A stretch of 39,253 bases of DNA from an uncultured Proteiniphilum sp. (lineage in GTDB: Bacteria; Bacteroidota; Bacteroidia; Bacteroidales; Dysgonomonadaceae), in NCBI GenBank assembly GCA_927407015.1, contig CAKMJT010000030.1:1-39253 (forward strand), read 5' to 3'. The translations under genes were made by a program, and so were the position numbers. The notes under the pieces are model-generated. The model was not told where the DNA came from. It searched no databases and worked only from the letters and a program-made list of their open reading frames with translations. Of the stretch, positions 1 through 8,968 are shown in pieces (the first letter of the stretch is position 1; each line of letters starts with the position of its first letter).

Positions 1-1
1 G

Positions 2-109
2 GAAGCAAACCAGCCGTTATCGGAGAGGGAGAAAGCAGCTTTGCTGCAAATGTTAAAAGAGAGTGTGGATGAGGCAGCCAATTTGAAGAAAGAGATGGGG
101 AACGAATGA
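2..109 (+). CDS. C-terminal end of an unknown protein (partial, 5' end outside window)
   Basis: An open frame enters from the left edge and ends at TGA 107-109. It gives 35 residues, rich in Glu, Lys, Ala and Leu, ending in KKEMGNE. The composition suggests a charged, helical C-terminus. It lies on the same strand as dnaN but is separated from it by about 300 bp with repeats and a likely promoter, so it is probably not in the dnaN operon. I do not recognise the family. The frame is short enough that chance cannot be excluded. Confidence 0.4.
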   Translation, partial: EANQPLSEREKAALLQMLKESVDEAANLKKEMGNE

Positions 110-135
110 AATGGGGCATTCAACCGAAATAGATA

Positions 136-241
136 AATAAGCAATAAGCAATAAGCAATAAGAGCTGTAAATTAAAAGTTATAAACTGATCGCTGATCGC
201 TGACCGCTGACCGCTGACCGCTGAATGCTGTATTCTGTCGA
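136..241. repeat. 7-bp-phased short tandem repeat array upstream of dnaN
   Basis: Two heptamer blocks sit in one intergenic region. AATAAGC occurs three times in a row from 136, plus a partial copy. CTG then recurs every 7 bp at 186, 193, 200, 207, 214, 221, 228 and 235, as CTGATCG twice, CTGACCG three times, then degenerate CTGAATG, CTGTATT and CTGTCGA. A lone CTG at 165 is also in the same register. Function unknown. Similar 7-phased sequence is seen at 8896-8937 and 29743-29784. Confidence 0.85.
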
Positions 242-283
242 TAAAATTATGGGAAAAAGAGCCGGCGCTCCAAGATAATTTCC

Positions 284-291
284 TATATTTG
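284..291 (+). promoter_or_regulatory. Candidate -7 element of the dnaN promoter
   Basis: TATATTTG fits the Bacteroidetes -7 consensus TAnnTTTG. No clear TTTG lies about 20 bp upstream, so only half of the promoter is supported. Transcription would start near 298 and give a leader of about 108 nt before dnaN. Confidence 0.4.
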
Positions 292-405
292 CTCGTTGAT
301 TGACTCGTTGAGTTAAATACATATAAGGGATGCATAATCGCCTTCAGCCATGGCGATCCCAAAAAGAGTTGCAGGAAAAATAAAACATAATAAAAAGATA
401 TCATC

Positions 406-1530
406 ATGAAATTTGTAGTATCAAGCGCCACGTTGTTGAATCATTTGCAGGCCATCAGCAGAGTGATCAATTCAAAAAACACTTTACCTATCCTGGATTG
501 TTTTTTGCTGGATTTGAAAGACAACATGCTTTCTCTCACGGCTGCGGACAACGAGACACGCCTGGAGACACTGGTAGCGGTGAACAGTGCGGAGGGTGAC
601 GGGAGCCTGGCCATCAACGCCAAGAACCTGCTCGACCCGCTTCGCGAGCTGCCCGACCAGCCGCTCACGTTCGATATCAACGATGAGACATTGGAGGTTT
701 TCATCTATTACCACAACGGAAAATATAATTTTGTGGGGCTGAAAGGGGATGAATATCCGGAACCGAAGGAGCTGAAGGATTCTTCCATGTCCCTCAATAT
801 AGAGGCCGACACCTTGTTCTCGGGGATTAACCGGACTGTTTTTGCCACTGCCGACGATGAACTGCGTCCTGTGATGAACGGTATCTATTTTGATATTACG
901 GCCGATGATGTCACCTTTGTGGCATCCGACGGACACAAGCTGGTACGTGTGACTACTACCGAAGCCAAAGGTGAGGGCCGCTCATCGTTCATCCTGCCGA
1001 AGAAGCCGGCCAACCTGCTTAAGTCTCTTCTCCCGAAAGAGTCCGGAACAGTAGAGGTCAGGTTTGATGAAAACAATGCCTACATTACCATGTCCGCCTA
1101 TAAGATGGTGTGTCGTTTCGTGGAAGGACGTTATCCAAACTACAACTCAGTGATACCGCAGAATAACCCGAACATGGTGACACTCGACCGTCTGGCACTC
1201 CTTAACGCGTTGAAACGTGTGGCGGTATTCTCCAATCCTGCCAGCAGCCTGGTGAAACTGCAACTCTCTGAAGATAAGATCGTGGTTTCGGCACAGGATA
1301 TCGATTTTCTCACAGCAGCGGAAGAGATGATACCCTGTAATTATGAAGGCAACGTGATGAACATCGGGTTCAAAGCTGCTTTTCTGATTGATATCCTCAA
1401 TAATATTCCTTCTTCCGACGTGCGGATTGAGTTGTCAGACCCCTCCAGGGCAGGCCTGATTCTGCCGGTGGAGAAAGAAGAAAATGAAGACATGCTGACG
1501 CTGCTGATGCCGATGATGTTGAACGATTAA
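406..1530 (+). CDS. dnaN: DNA polymerase III subunit beta (sliding clamp)
   Basis: The 374-residue protein has the length and layout of a bacterial beta clamp: three similar domains of about 120 residues that dimerise into a ring around DNA and tether the replicative polymerase. Recognisable segments are the start MKFVVSSATLLNHLQAISRV, the middle VASDGHKLVRV, and the C-terminal LILPVEKEENEDMLTLLMPM, the usual end of DnaN with the partner-binding pocket region. The start at 406 gives the family N-terminus. The gene is followed after 11 nt by an epsilon-like exonuclease and then truA, so the three are probably cotranscribed. No dnaA or recF is next to it, which is normal for Bacteroidetes. Confidence 0.97.
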   Translation: MKFVVSSATLLNHLQAISRVINSKNTLPILDCFLLDLKDNMLSLTAADNETRLETLVAVNSAEGDGSLAINAKNLLDPLRELPDQPLTFDINDETLEVFIYYHNGKYNFVGLKGDEYPEPKELKDSSMSLNIEADTLFSGINRTVFATADDELRPVMNGIYFDITADDVTFVASDGHKLVRVTTTEAKGEGRSSFILPKKPANLLKSLLPKESGTVEVRFDENNAYITMSAYKMVCRFVEGRYPNYNSVIPQNNPNMVTLDRLALLNALKRVAVFSNPASSLVKLQLSEDKIVVSAQDIDFLTAAEEMIPCNYEGNVMNIGFKAAFLIDILNNIPSSDVRIELSDPSRAGLILPVEKEENEDMLTLLMPMMLND

Positions 1531-1541
1531 TCCAATCCTGC

Positions 1542-2312
1542 ATGCAATTAAACCTCAAAAACCCGCTGGTCTTCTTTGATCTGGAAACTACCGGGATAAA
1601 CATCACGCACGATCGCATCGTCGAGATCTCTTTCCTGAAAATACATCCCAACGGTAAGGAGGAAGTGAAATCGCGGCGCATCAACCCTGAAATGCCCATT
1701 CCTCCCCAGGCAACCGCCATTCACGGCATCACTGATGACGATGTGAAAGATTGCCCTACCTTCAAGCAGGTGGCCAGGTCTCTTGCCGAACATCTGGAAG
1801 GATGCGATCTGGCCGGCTTCAACTCGAGCCGTTTCGATGTGCCGATGCTGGCTGAGGAGTTTCTTCGTGCCGGCGTGGATTTCGACATGAGCAAGCGCAA
1901 GTTTGTGGATGTACAGATCATCTTCCACAAGAAAGAACAGCGTACGCTGGAGGCAGCTTATGCGTTTTATTGCGATAAGAAGCTGGAAAATGCCCATTCA
2001 GCCGAAGCCGACACCATCGCCACCTACGAAGTGCTGAAATCGCAGCTGGAACGCTATCCTGATCTGACGAACGACATTGACGTGCTGTCGAAAGAGTATT
2101 CGAGTTTCAACAACAATGTGGATTTTGCCGGACGAATCATCTACGACGAGAAAGGTGTGGAGGTTTTCAACTTCGGAAAACACAGAGGTAAGCCGGTCTC
2201 CGAGATACTCCGGAAAGAACCCAGTTACTACAGCTGGATGATGGATGGCGACTTCCCGCTGAATACCAAACAGGTACTCACCAAGATACGACTGAAAGAT
2301 TTAAACGGATAA
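1542..2312 (+). CDS. 3'-5' exonuclease, DNA polymerase III epsilon-like (DnaQ/DEDDh) with C-terminal DUF3820-like domain
   Basis: The 256-residue protein starts with a DEDDh exonuclease domain: FFDLETTG gives the first acidic pair (D13, E15), the RFD motif D99 the third, and HSAEAD the catalytic H152 and D157. Residues about 208-250 ([21 protein letters not shown]) resemble the small DUF3820 domain often fused to such exonucleases in Bacteroidetes. The expected role is proofreading or removal of 3' ends in repair. It sits between dnaN (11 nt upstream) and truA (10 nt downstream). The link to dnaN supports a replication role, but whether it is the main proofreader cannot be told from this window. 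Confidence 0.9.
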   Translation: MQLNLKNPLVFFDLETTGINITHDRIVEISFLKIHPNGKEEVKSRRINPEMPIPPQATAIHGITDDDVKDCPTFKQVARSLAEHLEGCDLAGFNSSRFDVPMLAEEFLRAGVDFDMSKRKFVDVQIIFHKKEQRTLEAAYAFYCDKKLENAHSAEADTIATYEVLKSQLERYPDLTNDIDVLSKEYSSFNNNVDFAGRIIYDEKGVEVFNFGKHRGKPVSEILRKEPSYYSWMMDGDFPLNTKQVLTKIRLKDLNG

Positions 2313-2322
2313 CGCCACAGGA

Positions 2323-3072
2323 ATGCCCCGCTACTTCATCACCTTTGCATTTAACGGAAAGAATTACGTGGGATGGCAGGTTCAGCCCAACGGTACCAGC
2401 GTACAACAGGTACTGCAGGATGCCTTGTCTACCATTCTTCGCGGACGTGTGGAGATTGTCGGGGCGGGCAGAACCGATGCCGGTGTGCATGCCCGGAGGA
2501 TGGTGGCTCATTTTGATTGGGAAGGCGATATTTTTCAGCCCCGTGACCTCGTCTATAAACTCAATAATTTTCTCCCGAAAGATATCTCGGTGACTGCCGT
2601 ACAACGGGTGATTCCCGGGGCACATGCCCGTTTCAGTGCCATTTCGCGTACCTATACCTATTACATCACTACCGTCAAAGATCCGTTCCTGCATGAACTG
2701 ACTTACCGGATTCATTTTGAACCCGATATGGGGCGTATGAACCAGATGTGTGCAGTGTTGATGGAATACACTGATTTTACCAGTTTCAGCAAGCTGCATA
2801 CCGATGTGAAAACCAACATCTGCAGAATTGATGATGCCCGGTGGGACAGAAAGGAAGACGAATATATCTTTACCATCAGGGCGGACCGTTTTTTGCGGAA
2901 CATGGTCCGCGCCATCACCGGTACACTGCTCGAAGCGGGCAGGGGACGCCTCGATGAGCGTGGCCTGCGGCGTATCATAGAAGCAAAGAACCGCGGTGTG
3001 GCGGGTGATTCGGTACCGGGACATGCCCTATTTCTGGAAGAGGTGACCTATCCCGCTGATATCTGGTTGTGA
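2323..3072 (+). CDS. truA: tRNA pseudouridine(38-40) synthase TruA
   Basis: The 249 residues match the usual TruA length. The catalytic motif [11 protein letters not shown] is intact, with D52 as the nucleophilic aspartate. Other family segments are the N-terminal [18 protein letters not shown] in the middle and [19 protein letters not shown] near the C-terminus. TruA converts uridines 38-40 in the anticodon stem-loop of many tRNAs to pseudouridine. It is the third gene of the dnaN cluster, 10 nt after the exonuclease, and is followed by a strong bidirectional hairpin terminator. Confidence 0.95.
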   Translation: MPRYFITFAFNGKNYVGWQVQPNGTSVQQVLQDALSTILRGRVEIVGAGRTDAGVHARRMVAHFDWEGDIFQPRDLVYKLNNFLPKDISVTAVQRVIPGAHARFSAISRTYTYYITTVKDPFLHELTYRIHFEPDMGRMNQMCAVLMEYTDFTSFSKLHTDVKTNICRIDDARWDRKEDEYIFTIRADRFLRNMVRAITGTLLEAGRGRLDERGLRRIIEAKNRGVAGDSVPGHALFLEEVTYPADIWL

Positions 3073-3122
3073 ACAACCATTGTGGGAGGGTAGAATCACG
3101 GAATGACCGGATGAAACAAAAA

Positions 3123-3150
3123 AACGCAGCAGATTTGAATCCGCTGCGTT
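3123..3150. terminator. Bidirectional intrinsic terminator between truA and rho
   Basis: AACGCAGC (3123-3130) pairs with GCTGCGTT (3143-3150) around a 12-nt loop. On the minus strand the stem is followed by a run of T (the A run at 3118-3124), so it is strong for rho. On the plus strand it is followed by CATCTTTTT, which is weaker but usable for truA. Confidence 0.75.
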
Positions 3151-3190
3151 CATCTTTTTATCGGTGGAAAGTCCTCACCTTATAGAATGA

Positions 3191-5209
3191 TTAATCGTTC
3201 ATCGAGATCAGGAACTCCTCGTTGCTTGAGGTGCGTCTCAAGCGATTCAACAGGAACTCCATCGCTTCTACCGAATTCATATCCGACAGGAAATTGCGGA
3301 GTACCCACATGCGGTTGAGCGTCTCTTCCGACAGGAGCAGGTCATCGCGACGGGTGCTGGAGGCGATGATGTCCACAGAGGGAAAGACACGTTTGTTGGA
3401 GAGCCTGCGGTCGAGTTGCAGCTCCATGTTACCTGTACCCTTGAACTCTTCAAAGATCACATCATCCATCTTAGAACCGGTATCCGTAAGCGCTGTGGCA
3501 ATGATGGTGAGTGAACCTCCATGTTCAATATTACGGGCAGCCCCGAAGAATCGTTTGGGTTTGTGCAGTGCATTGGCATCCACCCCACCGGAGAGTACCT
3601 TCCCCGATGCGGGCTGCACGGTGTTGTATGCACGTGCCAGACGTGTGATGGAGTCGAGAAGGATTACCACATCGTGGCCGCATTCCACCAGACGGCGTGC
3701 CTTGTTCAGCACGATCTCGGCAATCTTCACATGACGGTCTGCCGGCTCGTCGAAGGTGGAGGCAATCACCTCCGCATTCACACTCCGTTCCATATCGGTC
3801 ACCTCCTCAGGACGTTCGTCGATGAGCAGGATAATCATATATACTTCCGGATGATTATCGGCAATGGCATTGGCAATATCTTTGAGTAACATGGTCTTAC
3901 CTGTTTTCGGCTGAGCCACAATCAGTCCGCGCTGTCCCTTCCCGATGGGTGAAAACATATCTACCACACGACAGGAGAGATTGTCGTTGTGCCCCTTTGT
4001 GAGGTTGAATTTTTCGTTGGGAAACAGCGGTTTCAGGTGATCGAAAGGTACACGGTCGCGTACATCATCCGGTTTACGGCCGTTGATATTGTCGACTTTC
4101 ACCAGAGGGAAGAATTTCTCACCTTCTTTGGGAGGACGTATGGGCCCTTCCACCACATCGCCTGTTTTCAGGCCGAAAAGGCGGATTTGAGACTGTGATA
4201 CGTAGATATCGTCGGGTGAAGACATGTAATTGTAGTCGGAAGAGCGCAGAAAACCATAGCCGTCAGGCATAATTTCCAAAACTCCTGATGCTGTAAGGAT
4301 ACCATCGAAATCGTAGGCCGTATCTTTCTCCTTTTGTTGTTGTGGCGGATTCGGATACTGGTTCGGTCCCTGGTTCTGGGTCTTGCTCTGCTGCGTCTGG
4401 GGCTGTTGTTTCGGCTGAAGGGGTGATGGTGCCAGCAGATCCTGGAGCGACAATTTTCCTGCTGCTACGGGCATCTCTTTCACGGGTGCGGCGATGACCT
4501 CTTCCGGAGTGTCTTCTGCTACCACAGGCGGCAGTATGACAGGTGCCGGCGCACTCTTCTTTTCTTCATCCCTGTGTTTGGAAGAACGGAAGACCAGTTG
4601 GATCGGTTTACCGGGAGCCTTTGGTTCGGCCGGAGCTGCCTCTTTCTTCTCCGGTACCTCATTTTTCTCCGGTACCTCATTCGTCACCGGCGTCTTCTCC
4701 CTTTCGGGCGTCATCATTTTCTTTTCCGGCATCTCTTTTTTCTCTGGTATCTCTTTTCTTGCCTCAGGCATGATCGGAGTTTGTGGATGAGGTTGTGCCG
4801 GTGGAGTCGCTTCTTTTTTCAGGTCCGGTTTTTGCTTGTCTGTCGCTGTTTCTTCTTTTTTCACCAGTTTGGGCCTTTCGGTAACGGATACAGCCCCCTG
4901 AGATTGGTTCTTTGAAGGATTGGACTCTTTGATGACCGATTCGTGCTCCTTCGTCTCCGCCTTCTTGTCCGCAGCTTTGTTCTTTTGGCTTTTGGCCTTA
5001 TTGTCGGGACGTTTTCTGCCGCTGTAGCTTTGCTTTACACCTGTGTCGGGGCCGAGCTTTTTTGTTTCGGCAATTGCTTGCTCATCAAGAATTTTGTATA
5101 TGAGCTCCTCCTTCTTGTATGCATCAGGACGTCTTATTCCCATATCTTTGGCAAGAACCCGTAATTCTGTTGTGAGCTTTTCGTTAAGCTCAATAATGTT
5201 ATAAGCCAT
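3191..5209 (-). CDS. rho: Transcription termination factor Rho with long disordered insert
   Basis: This 672-residue Rho is much longer than the E. coli form (419). Residues 1-45 form the Rho N-domain. Residues about 55-297 are low complexity, rich in Pro, Glu, Lys and Gln, and then the RNA-binding fold starts ([13 protein letters not shown], about 311-323). The ATPase core has Walker A QPKTGKT (433-439), Walker B VVILLDS (514-520) and [14 protein letters not shown] in the linker. It is a hexameric RNA-dependent helicase that ends transcription. A 17-bp exact DNA repeat with period 18 (from 4647 and 4665) encodes part of the PEKK-type insert, which suggests growth by slippage. Long disordered inserts are known in Bacteroides Rho and have been linked there to phase separation. 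The gene stands alone, with about 300 nt of leader. Confidence 0.97.
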   Translation of the reverse strand: MAYNIIELNEKLTTELRVLAKDMGIRRPDAYKKEELIYKILDEQAIAETKKLGPDTGVKQSYSGRKRPDNKAKSQKNKAADKKAETKEHESVIKESNPSKNQSQGAVSVTERPKLVKKEETATDKQKPDLKKEATPPAQPHPQTPIMPEARKEIPEKKEMPEKKMMTPEREKTPVTNEVPEKNEVPEKKEAAPAEPKAPGKPIQLVFRSSKHRDEEKKSAPAPVILPPVVAEDTPEEVIAAPVKEMPVAAGKLSLQDLLAPSPLQPKQQPQTQQSKTQNQGPNQYPNPPQQQKEKDTAYDFDGILTASGVLEIMPDGYGFLRSSDYNYMSSPDDIYVSQSQIRLFGLKTGDVVEGPIRPPKEGEKFFPLVKVDNINGRKPDDVRDRVPFDHLKPLFPNEKFNLTKGHNDNLSCRVVDMFSPIGKGQRGLIVAQPKTGKTMLLKDIANAIADNHPEVYMIILLIDERPEEVTDMERSVNAEVIASTFDEPADRHVKIAEIVLNKARRLVECGHDVVILLDSITRLARAYNTVQPASGKVLSGGVDANALHKPKRFFGAARNIEHGGSLTIIATALTDTGSKMDDVIFEEFKGTGNMELQLDRRLSNKRVFPSVDIIASSTRRDDLLLSEETLNRMWVLRNFLSDMNSVEAMEFLLNRLRRTSSNEEFLISMND

Positions 5210-5516
5210 GTAGATCTTTAAAATTCGTTATGCTTTTTGAAATAAATATTGTTATTGAGTGATTTCCGGTTTTACTGATGGGGCGTGAAACGACTATATC
5301 TGTTCTTCGAAACGATGTTCGACGACCGGAAGAAGTCAGTTTCATCCCTGGTTGGAAAAACGGTACATTATAAATAGTCGTTTTCTGCACCCTAAACAGT
5401 CAAAACAAGTTTTGCCTCTGTGCTCGCTGAATGAAAACTATGGATATATTTTTTTTGAAATGAATTGTAAATGATTAACCGTAGTCTGAATCAATTTACT
5501 GTCGAAGATTCGCTGA

Positions 5517-5524
5517 CAAAGGTA
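5517..5524 (-). promoter_or_regulatory. Candidate -7 element for rho
   Basis: CAAAGGTA reads TACCTTTG on the minus strand, which fits TAnnTTTG. No clear -33 TTTG was seen. If used, rho would have a leader of about 300 nt, long enough for autoregulation, which is known for rho in other bacteria. The rest of 5210-5576 holds no gene that I can support. Confidence 0.4.
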
Positions 5525-5576
5525 GTGTTTTTTTTGAAAAAGCAGAATATCTTCGTAAGTTTTTTTGGGATTGAGA

Positions 5577-6647
5577 TTAATAATCCTCCATATTCAGTTT
5601 ATTGGAGGTACTCCGTCGCCTTTCTATTTCGTTTTTATAAAGCAATGATCTTCTCCTCTCTAGGGAATTGGCTGCAGTAGCCTGAATAAATAGGTCGTTA
5701 GCCGTCGTCGCCCATTCAAAGGCCTTATCCATGTCATCCATCATCTCATAGGCCAGCGCTATGTTCGCAGCGGCCTTGGCCTTGTCTGTTTTACCGGACC
5801 GGACATTATAAAAAGCTTCCCATTTCTCCAACGCTTTTGCCCATTCGGCTCCTTTGGCAAAGGCTTCTCCTTCCCGCATCAGAGAATGGGGGAGGGTGTA
5901 ATACCATCTGTCCTGCATCTCCCAGTGTGGTGCAAACACATAGGTCATTTTCTCTGCAGCCTTCACGGCCAATATTTTCATGGCTTCTTCGCGCGAGGGA
6001 AGCATGGCTTCAGCATAAACCTGTTCATCCTGAATATCAAAACCTTCCCATCGTATGCTGTCGGTATATTGTACTGCCGGAATTTTTCCTTCCATGGTGG
6101 GGAGATAGACGCGAAGGATTGAATGTATTTTACCTGTCAGGGCCCCGTATGAATAGCCCTGCTGTTTGAAATGCTCTCTTTTCTCCGTCTGCAGGATCAG
6201 TTTATCAAGCGAGATGATGGCATCGGCTCCGGTTTTACTCCTGATCGTATTCATCGTCTCGGGTGTGAGGGGAAGTTCCTGGAAAAAATCAGTGTCGTCT
6301 CTTAACGGTTCCTTCAGATAGTGCACCTGCCGGAAATAATCCTCTTCATCCAGAAACTGAGCCAATGCTTCCGTATAGAATAGAGAGATGCTGTCCGAAG
6401 CAGCTTCCTCTTTCAGTATGTCTGATTGCCCGAGCAGTTTTGTGTTATGTCCTATCTCATCGGGTTGTTGTACCACATTGTTCACCACAATGACCGAGAG
6501 TACGTCAGCCGGCAACGTAACCTGGGCAGGTTCGCGTGTCTCAACTGTTAAATATTTTATTCCTGCGCAACTGCTCAGGAGCAATCCGGACACAAGAACG
6601 ACTAAAAACAGTGATAATTTTTTCATGTAATGTATATATTTCTTCAT
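5577..6647 (-). CDS. Lipoprotein, DUF6340-like, with TPR-like C-terminus
   Basis: The 356-residue protein begins with a lipoprotein signal peptide (hydrophobic LFLVVLVSGLLL, lipobox LSSC with the Cys at about 27), so it is expected to be exported and lipidated. The body resembles the DUF6340 family of Bacteroidetes lipoproteins, from memory of the family and not a search. Residues about 255-325 (EKWEAFYNVRSGKTDKAKAA, ANIALAYEMMDDMDKAFEWA) look like one or two TPR hairpins. An internal start at Met8 (MKKLSLFLV) is equally good for the signal peptide. It is transcribed toward rho with no clear terminator between them. Function unknown. Confidence 0.75.
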   Translation of the reverse strand: MKKYIHYMKKLSLFLVVLVSGLLLSSCAGIKYLTVETREPAQVTLPADVLSVIVVNNVVQQPDEIGHNTKLLGQSDILKEEAASDSISLFYTEALAQFLDEEDYFRQVHYLKEPLRDDTDFFQELPLTPETMNTIRSKTGADAIISLDKLILQTEKREHFKQQGYSYGALTGKIHSILRVYLPTMEGKIPAVQYTDSIRWEGFDIQDEQVYAEAMLPSREEAMKILAVKAAEKMTYVFAPHWEMQDRWYYTLPHSLMREGEAFAKGAEWAKALEKWEAFYNVRSGKTDKAKAAANIALAYEMMDDMDKAFEWATTANDLFIQATAANSLERRRSLLYKNEIERRRSTSNKLNMEDY

Positions 6648-6919
6648 TCAGTAGTAGTGATTGGGTTCGTTGAACGAAACGGATACGGGCCAAACCTGTC
6701 CTTCATGGCCGCTTCATCTCACGCTGCGAGCATGTTGCAAAGAATGGCAATGATCACGTAATGTTCCATCTATCCTAATGTGATTAACATTTTAATGAGT
6801 GGAAATGTTTTTAAAAATCATGAATACCGTCTCTATTCAGAGTCTTTTCGGTTGAAATAGTTTAATCTGTGGATCTGAAAATCTTTCATTTTTTTTCAGG
6901 AAAGTTGACCGTAAGATGG

Positions 6920-6948
6920 TTGCTGTAGCAAATTTTTGTGTATATTTG
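6920..6948 (+). promoter_or_regulatory. Promoter of the etfB-etfA-acd operon
   Basis: TATATTTG (6941-6948) fits the -7 consensus, and a TTG at 6920-6922 lies 18 bp upstream as a partial -33 element. Transcription would start near 6955, about 33 nt before etfB. The rest of 6648-6987 holds no gene that I can see. Confidence 0.55.
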
Positions 6949-6987
6949 CTGCTCTCTTAAATTTGACACAAGAAACAAACAACTAAC

Positions 6988-7860
6988 ATGGCATTGAACA
7001 TTATTGTGTTGGCTAAGCAGGTTCCTGATACGCGCAATGTAGGGAAAGATGCAATGAAAGCCGACGGAACTGTGAACAGAGCGGCACTGCCCGCCATTTT
7101 CAATCCCGAAGACCTGAATGCACTGGAACAGGCACTGGGAATAAAGGACCGTTTTCCCGGATCTACCATAACGGTGCTGACGATGGGCCCCGGACGTGCT
7201 GCCGATATTTTACGCGAAGGACTCTTCCGTGGTGCAGACGATGGGGTATTATTGACCGACAGGGCTTTTGCCGGTGCGGATACGCTGGCAACTTCCTATG
7301 CTTTGGCGATGGCTGTTCGGAAGATAGGGAAGTATGATATCATCGTTTCGGGTCGTCAGGCTATTGATGGTGACACTGCTCAGGTGGGGCCACAGGTAGC
7401 CGAGAAGCTGGGCATACCGCAGATAACCTACGCCGAGGATATCGAAAAAATAAGCAAAGGGAAAGTGAGAATTAAGCGCCGCCTGGAAAACGGGGTGGAA
7501 GTGGTGGAGTGTCCGCTACCCCTGCTGGTCACGGTCAACGGATCGGCACGTACCTGCCGGCCGCGGAATGCAAAATTGCTGCAAAAGTACAAGCATGCCA
7601 AAACCATCACCGAGCGGCAGGTAGAAAATCTTGATTACATTGATATTTACAGCAGCCGCCCCTACCTGAACCTTACCGAGTGGAGTGTAGCCGATGTGGA
7701 AGCCGATCCGGTACAATGCGGACTCTCCGGTTCACCCACGAAAGTGAAAAAGATTGAAAATGTTGTTTTTCAGGCGAAAGAGAGCAAACAGCTTACGGAC
7801 AATGACATGGAGATCGATGAGCTGTTGAGGGAATTGATAGAAAATCACACGATAGGATAA
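6988..7860 (+). CDS. etfB: Electron transfer flavoprotein subunit beta
   Basis: The 290-residue protein has the ETF beta layout: NIIVLAKQVPDTR at the N-terminus, the AMP-site region with DIIVSGRQAIDGDTAQVGPQ (residues about 114-133), and a C-terminal arm. ETF beta pairs with ETF alpha to carry electrons from acyl-CoA dehydrogenases to the quinone pool or another acceptor in the cytoplasm. It is the first gene of a three-gene operon, 18 nt before etfA, with a good promoter directly upstream. The sequence alone does not settle whether this ETF acts in simple transfer or in bifurcation; the partner dehydrogenase suggests a simple one. Confidence 0.95.
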   Translation: MALNIIVLAKQVPDTRNVGKDAMKADGTVNRAALPAIFNPEDLNALEQALGIKDRFPGSTITVLTMGPGRAADILREGLFRGADDGVLLTDRAFAGADTLATSYALAMAVRKIGKYDIIVSGRQAIDGDTAQVGPQVAEKLGIPQITYAEDIEKISKGKVRIKRRLENGVEVVECPLPLLVTVNGSARTCRPRNAKLLQKYKHAKTITERQVENLDYIDIYSSRPYLNLTEWSVADVEADPVQCGLSGSPTKVKKIENVVFQAKESKQLTDNDMEIDELLRELIENHTIG

Positions 7861-7878
7861 CGCAACGAATCACACAGA

Positions 7879-8898
7879 ATGAACAACATATTTGTATATT
7901 TGGAAATTGAAGAGGGTACAGTAGCCGATGTAAGTCAGGAATTACTTACCAAGGGCCGTTCCCTGGCTGATCAACTGGGCTGTCAACTGGAAGCCATCGC
8001 TGCCGGTGCTGATCTTGATACGGTAGAAAAACAGGTTATCCCCTATGGCGTGGATGTCCTGCATATCTTCAGAGATAAGAGACTGTCTCCTTACACTACG
8101 CTGCCCCATACCTCTATCCTGGTTGAACTTTTCAAACAGGAAAAACCGCAGATCTGCCTGATGGGAGCTACCATTATCGGACGTGATCTGGGACCCCGCG
8201 TATCCTCGGCACTGGGCAGCGGACTGACAGCCGACTGCACCTCTCTTGAGATAGGGAATCATGAGGAGAAGAAAGCAGGGAAAACATACGAAAACCTGCT
8301 TTATCAGATCCGTCCCGCTTTTGGCGGAAATATTGTGGCATGGATCATCAACCCTGATCACCGACCGCAAATGGCTACGGTGCGTGAAGGAGTGATGAAA
8401 AAAGAAATCCTCGATCCCCATTATAAAGGGGTCGTGACAGAGCATCCGGTGAATGAATACGTGAAAGAGGCAGATTTTGTGGTTGCCATCCTCGACCGAC
8501 ACATTGAAAAATCGAAGGTGAACATCAAAAATTCGCCCATCATTGTCTCGGGCGGCTATGGCGTTGGCTCGAAAGAAAATTTTCAGTTGCTTTACCAGCT
8601 TGCCGACGTGTTGGGTGCTGAAGTGGGTGCCTCGCGTGCAGCTGTTGATGCCGGCTATGCAGAGCATGAACGGCAGATAGGGCAGACAGGCGTTACCGTC
8701 CGTCCGAAGGTGTATATCGCCTGTGGTATATCGGGACAGATACAACACATCGCCGGTATGCAGGACAGCTCTATCATCATCTCCATCAACAATGATCCGA
8801 ATGCTCCCATCAATACCATTGCAGACTATGTGATCACCGGTGAAATAGAGAAGGTGATTCCGAAGATGATCAAATACTACCGGAAAAACACGAAATAG
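7879..8898 (+). CDS. etfA: Electron transfer flavoprotein subunit alpha
   Basis: The 339-residue protein shows the FAD-binding C-terminal domain typical of ETF alpha: IVSGGYGVGSKENFQLLYQL, then GASRAAVDAGYAEHERQIGQ, and finally IACGISGQIQH followed by IISINNDPNAPI. The N-terminal half is the nucleotide-binding-like domain that packs on ETF beta. The heterodimer accepts electrons from the acyl-CoA dehydrogenase encoded next. It starts 18 nt after etfB. The stop codon begins a weakly 7-phased sequence that fills most of the 70-bp gap to the dehydrogenase. Confidence 0.96.
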   Translation: MNNIFVYLEIEEGTVADVSQELLTKGRSLADQLGCQLEAIAAGADLDTVEKQVIPYGVDVLHIFRDKRLSPYTTLPHTSILVELFKQEKPQICLMGATIIGRDLGPRVSSALGSGLTADCTSLEIGNHEEKKAGKTYENLLYQIRPAFGGNIVAWIINPDHRPQMATVREGVMKKEILDPHYKGVVTEHPVNEYVKEADFVVAILDRHIEKSKVNIKNSPIIVSGGYGVGSKENFQLLYQLADVLGAEVGASRAAVDAGYAEHERQIGQTGVTVRPKVYIACGISGQIQHIAGMQDSSIIISINNDPNAPINTIADYVITGEIEKVIPKMIKYYRKNTK

Positions 8899-8937
8899 CA
8901 AACAGCGAACCGTAAGAAGTGACAACAAACAATAATC
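8896..8937. repeat. Weak 7-bp-phased sequence after the etfA stop codon
   Basis: From the TAG stop onward the sequence reads in degenerate heptads such as GCAAACA, GCGAACC, GTAAGAA, GTGACAA. It is much weaker than the array before dnaN and could be chance on its own. It is listed because it starts at a stop codon, like the clearer array after pstB. Confidence 0.3.
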
Positions 8938-8968
8938 GAGTTAAATCAAACGATATACTGATAACCAG

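Noticed and set aside
5199..5390. 63-codon minus frame over the rho leader
   Set aside because: It overlaps the rho start, sits downstream of the likely rho promoter and its translation resembles no protein; best seen as leader sequence.
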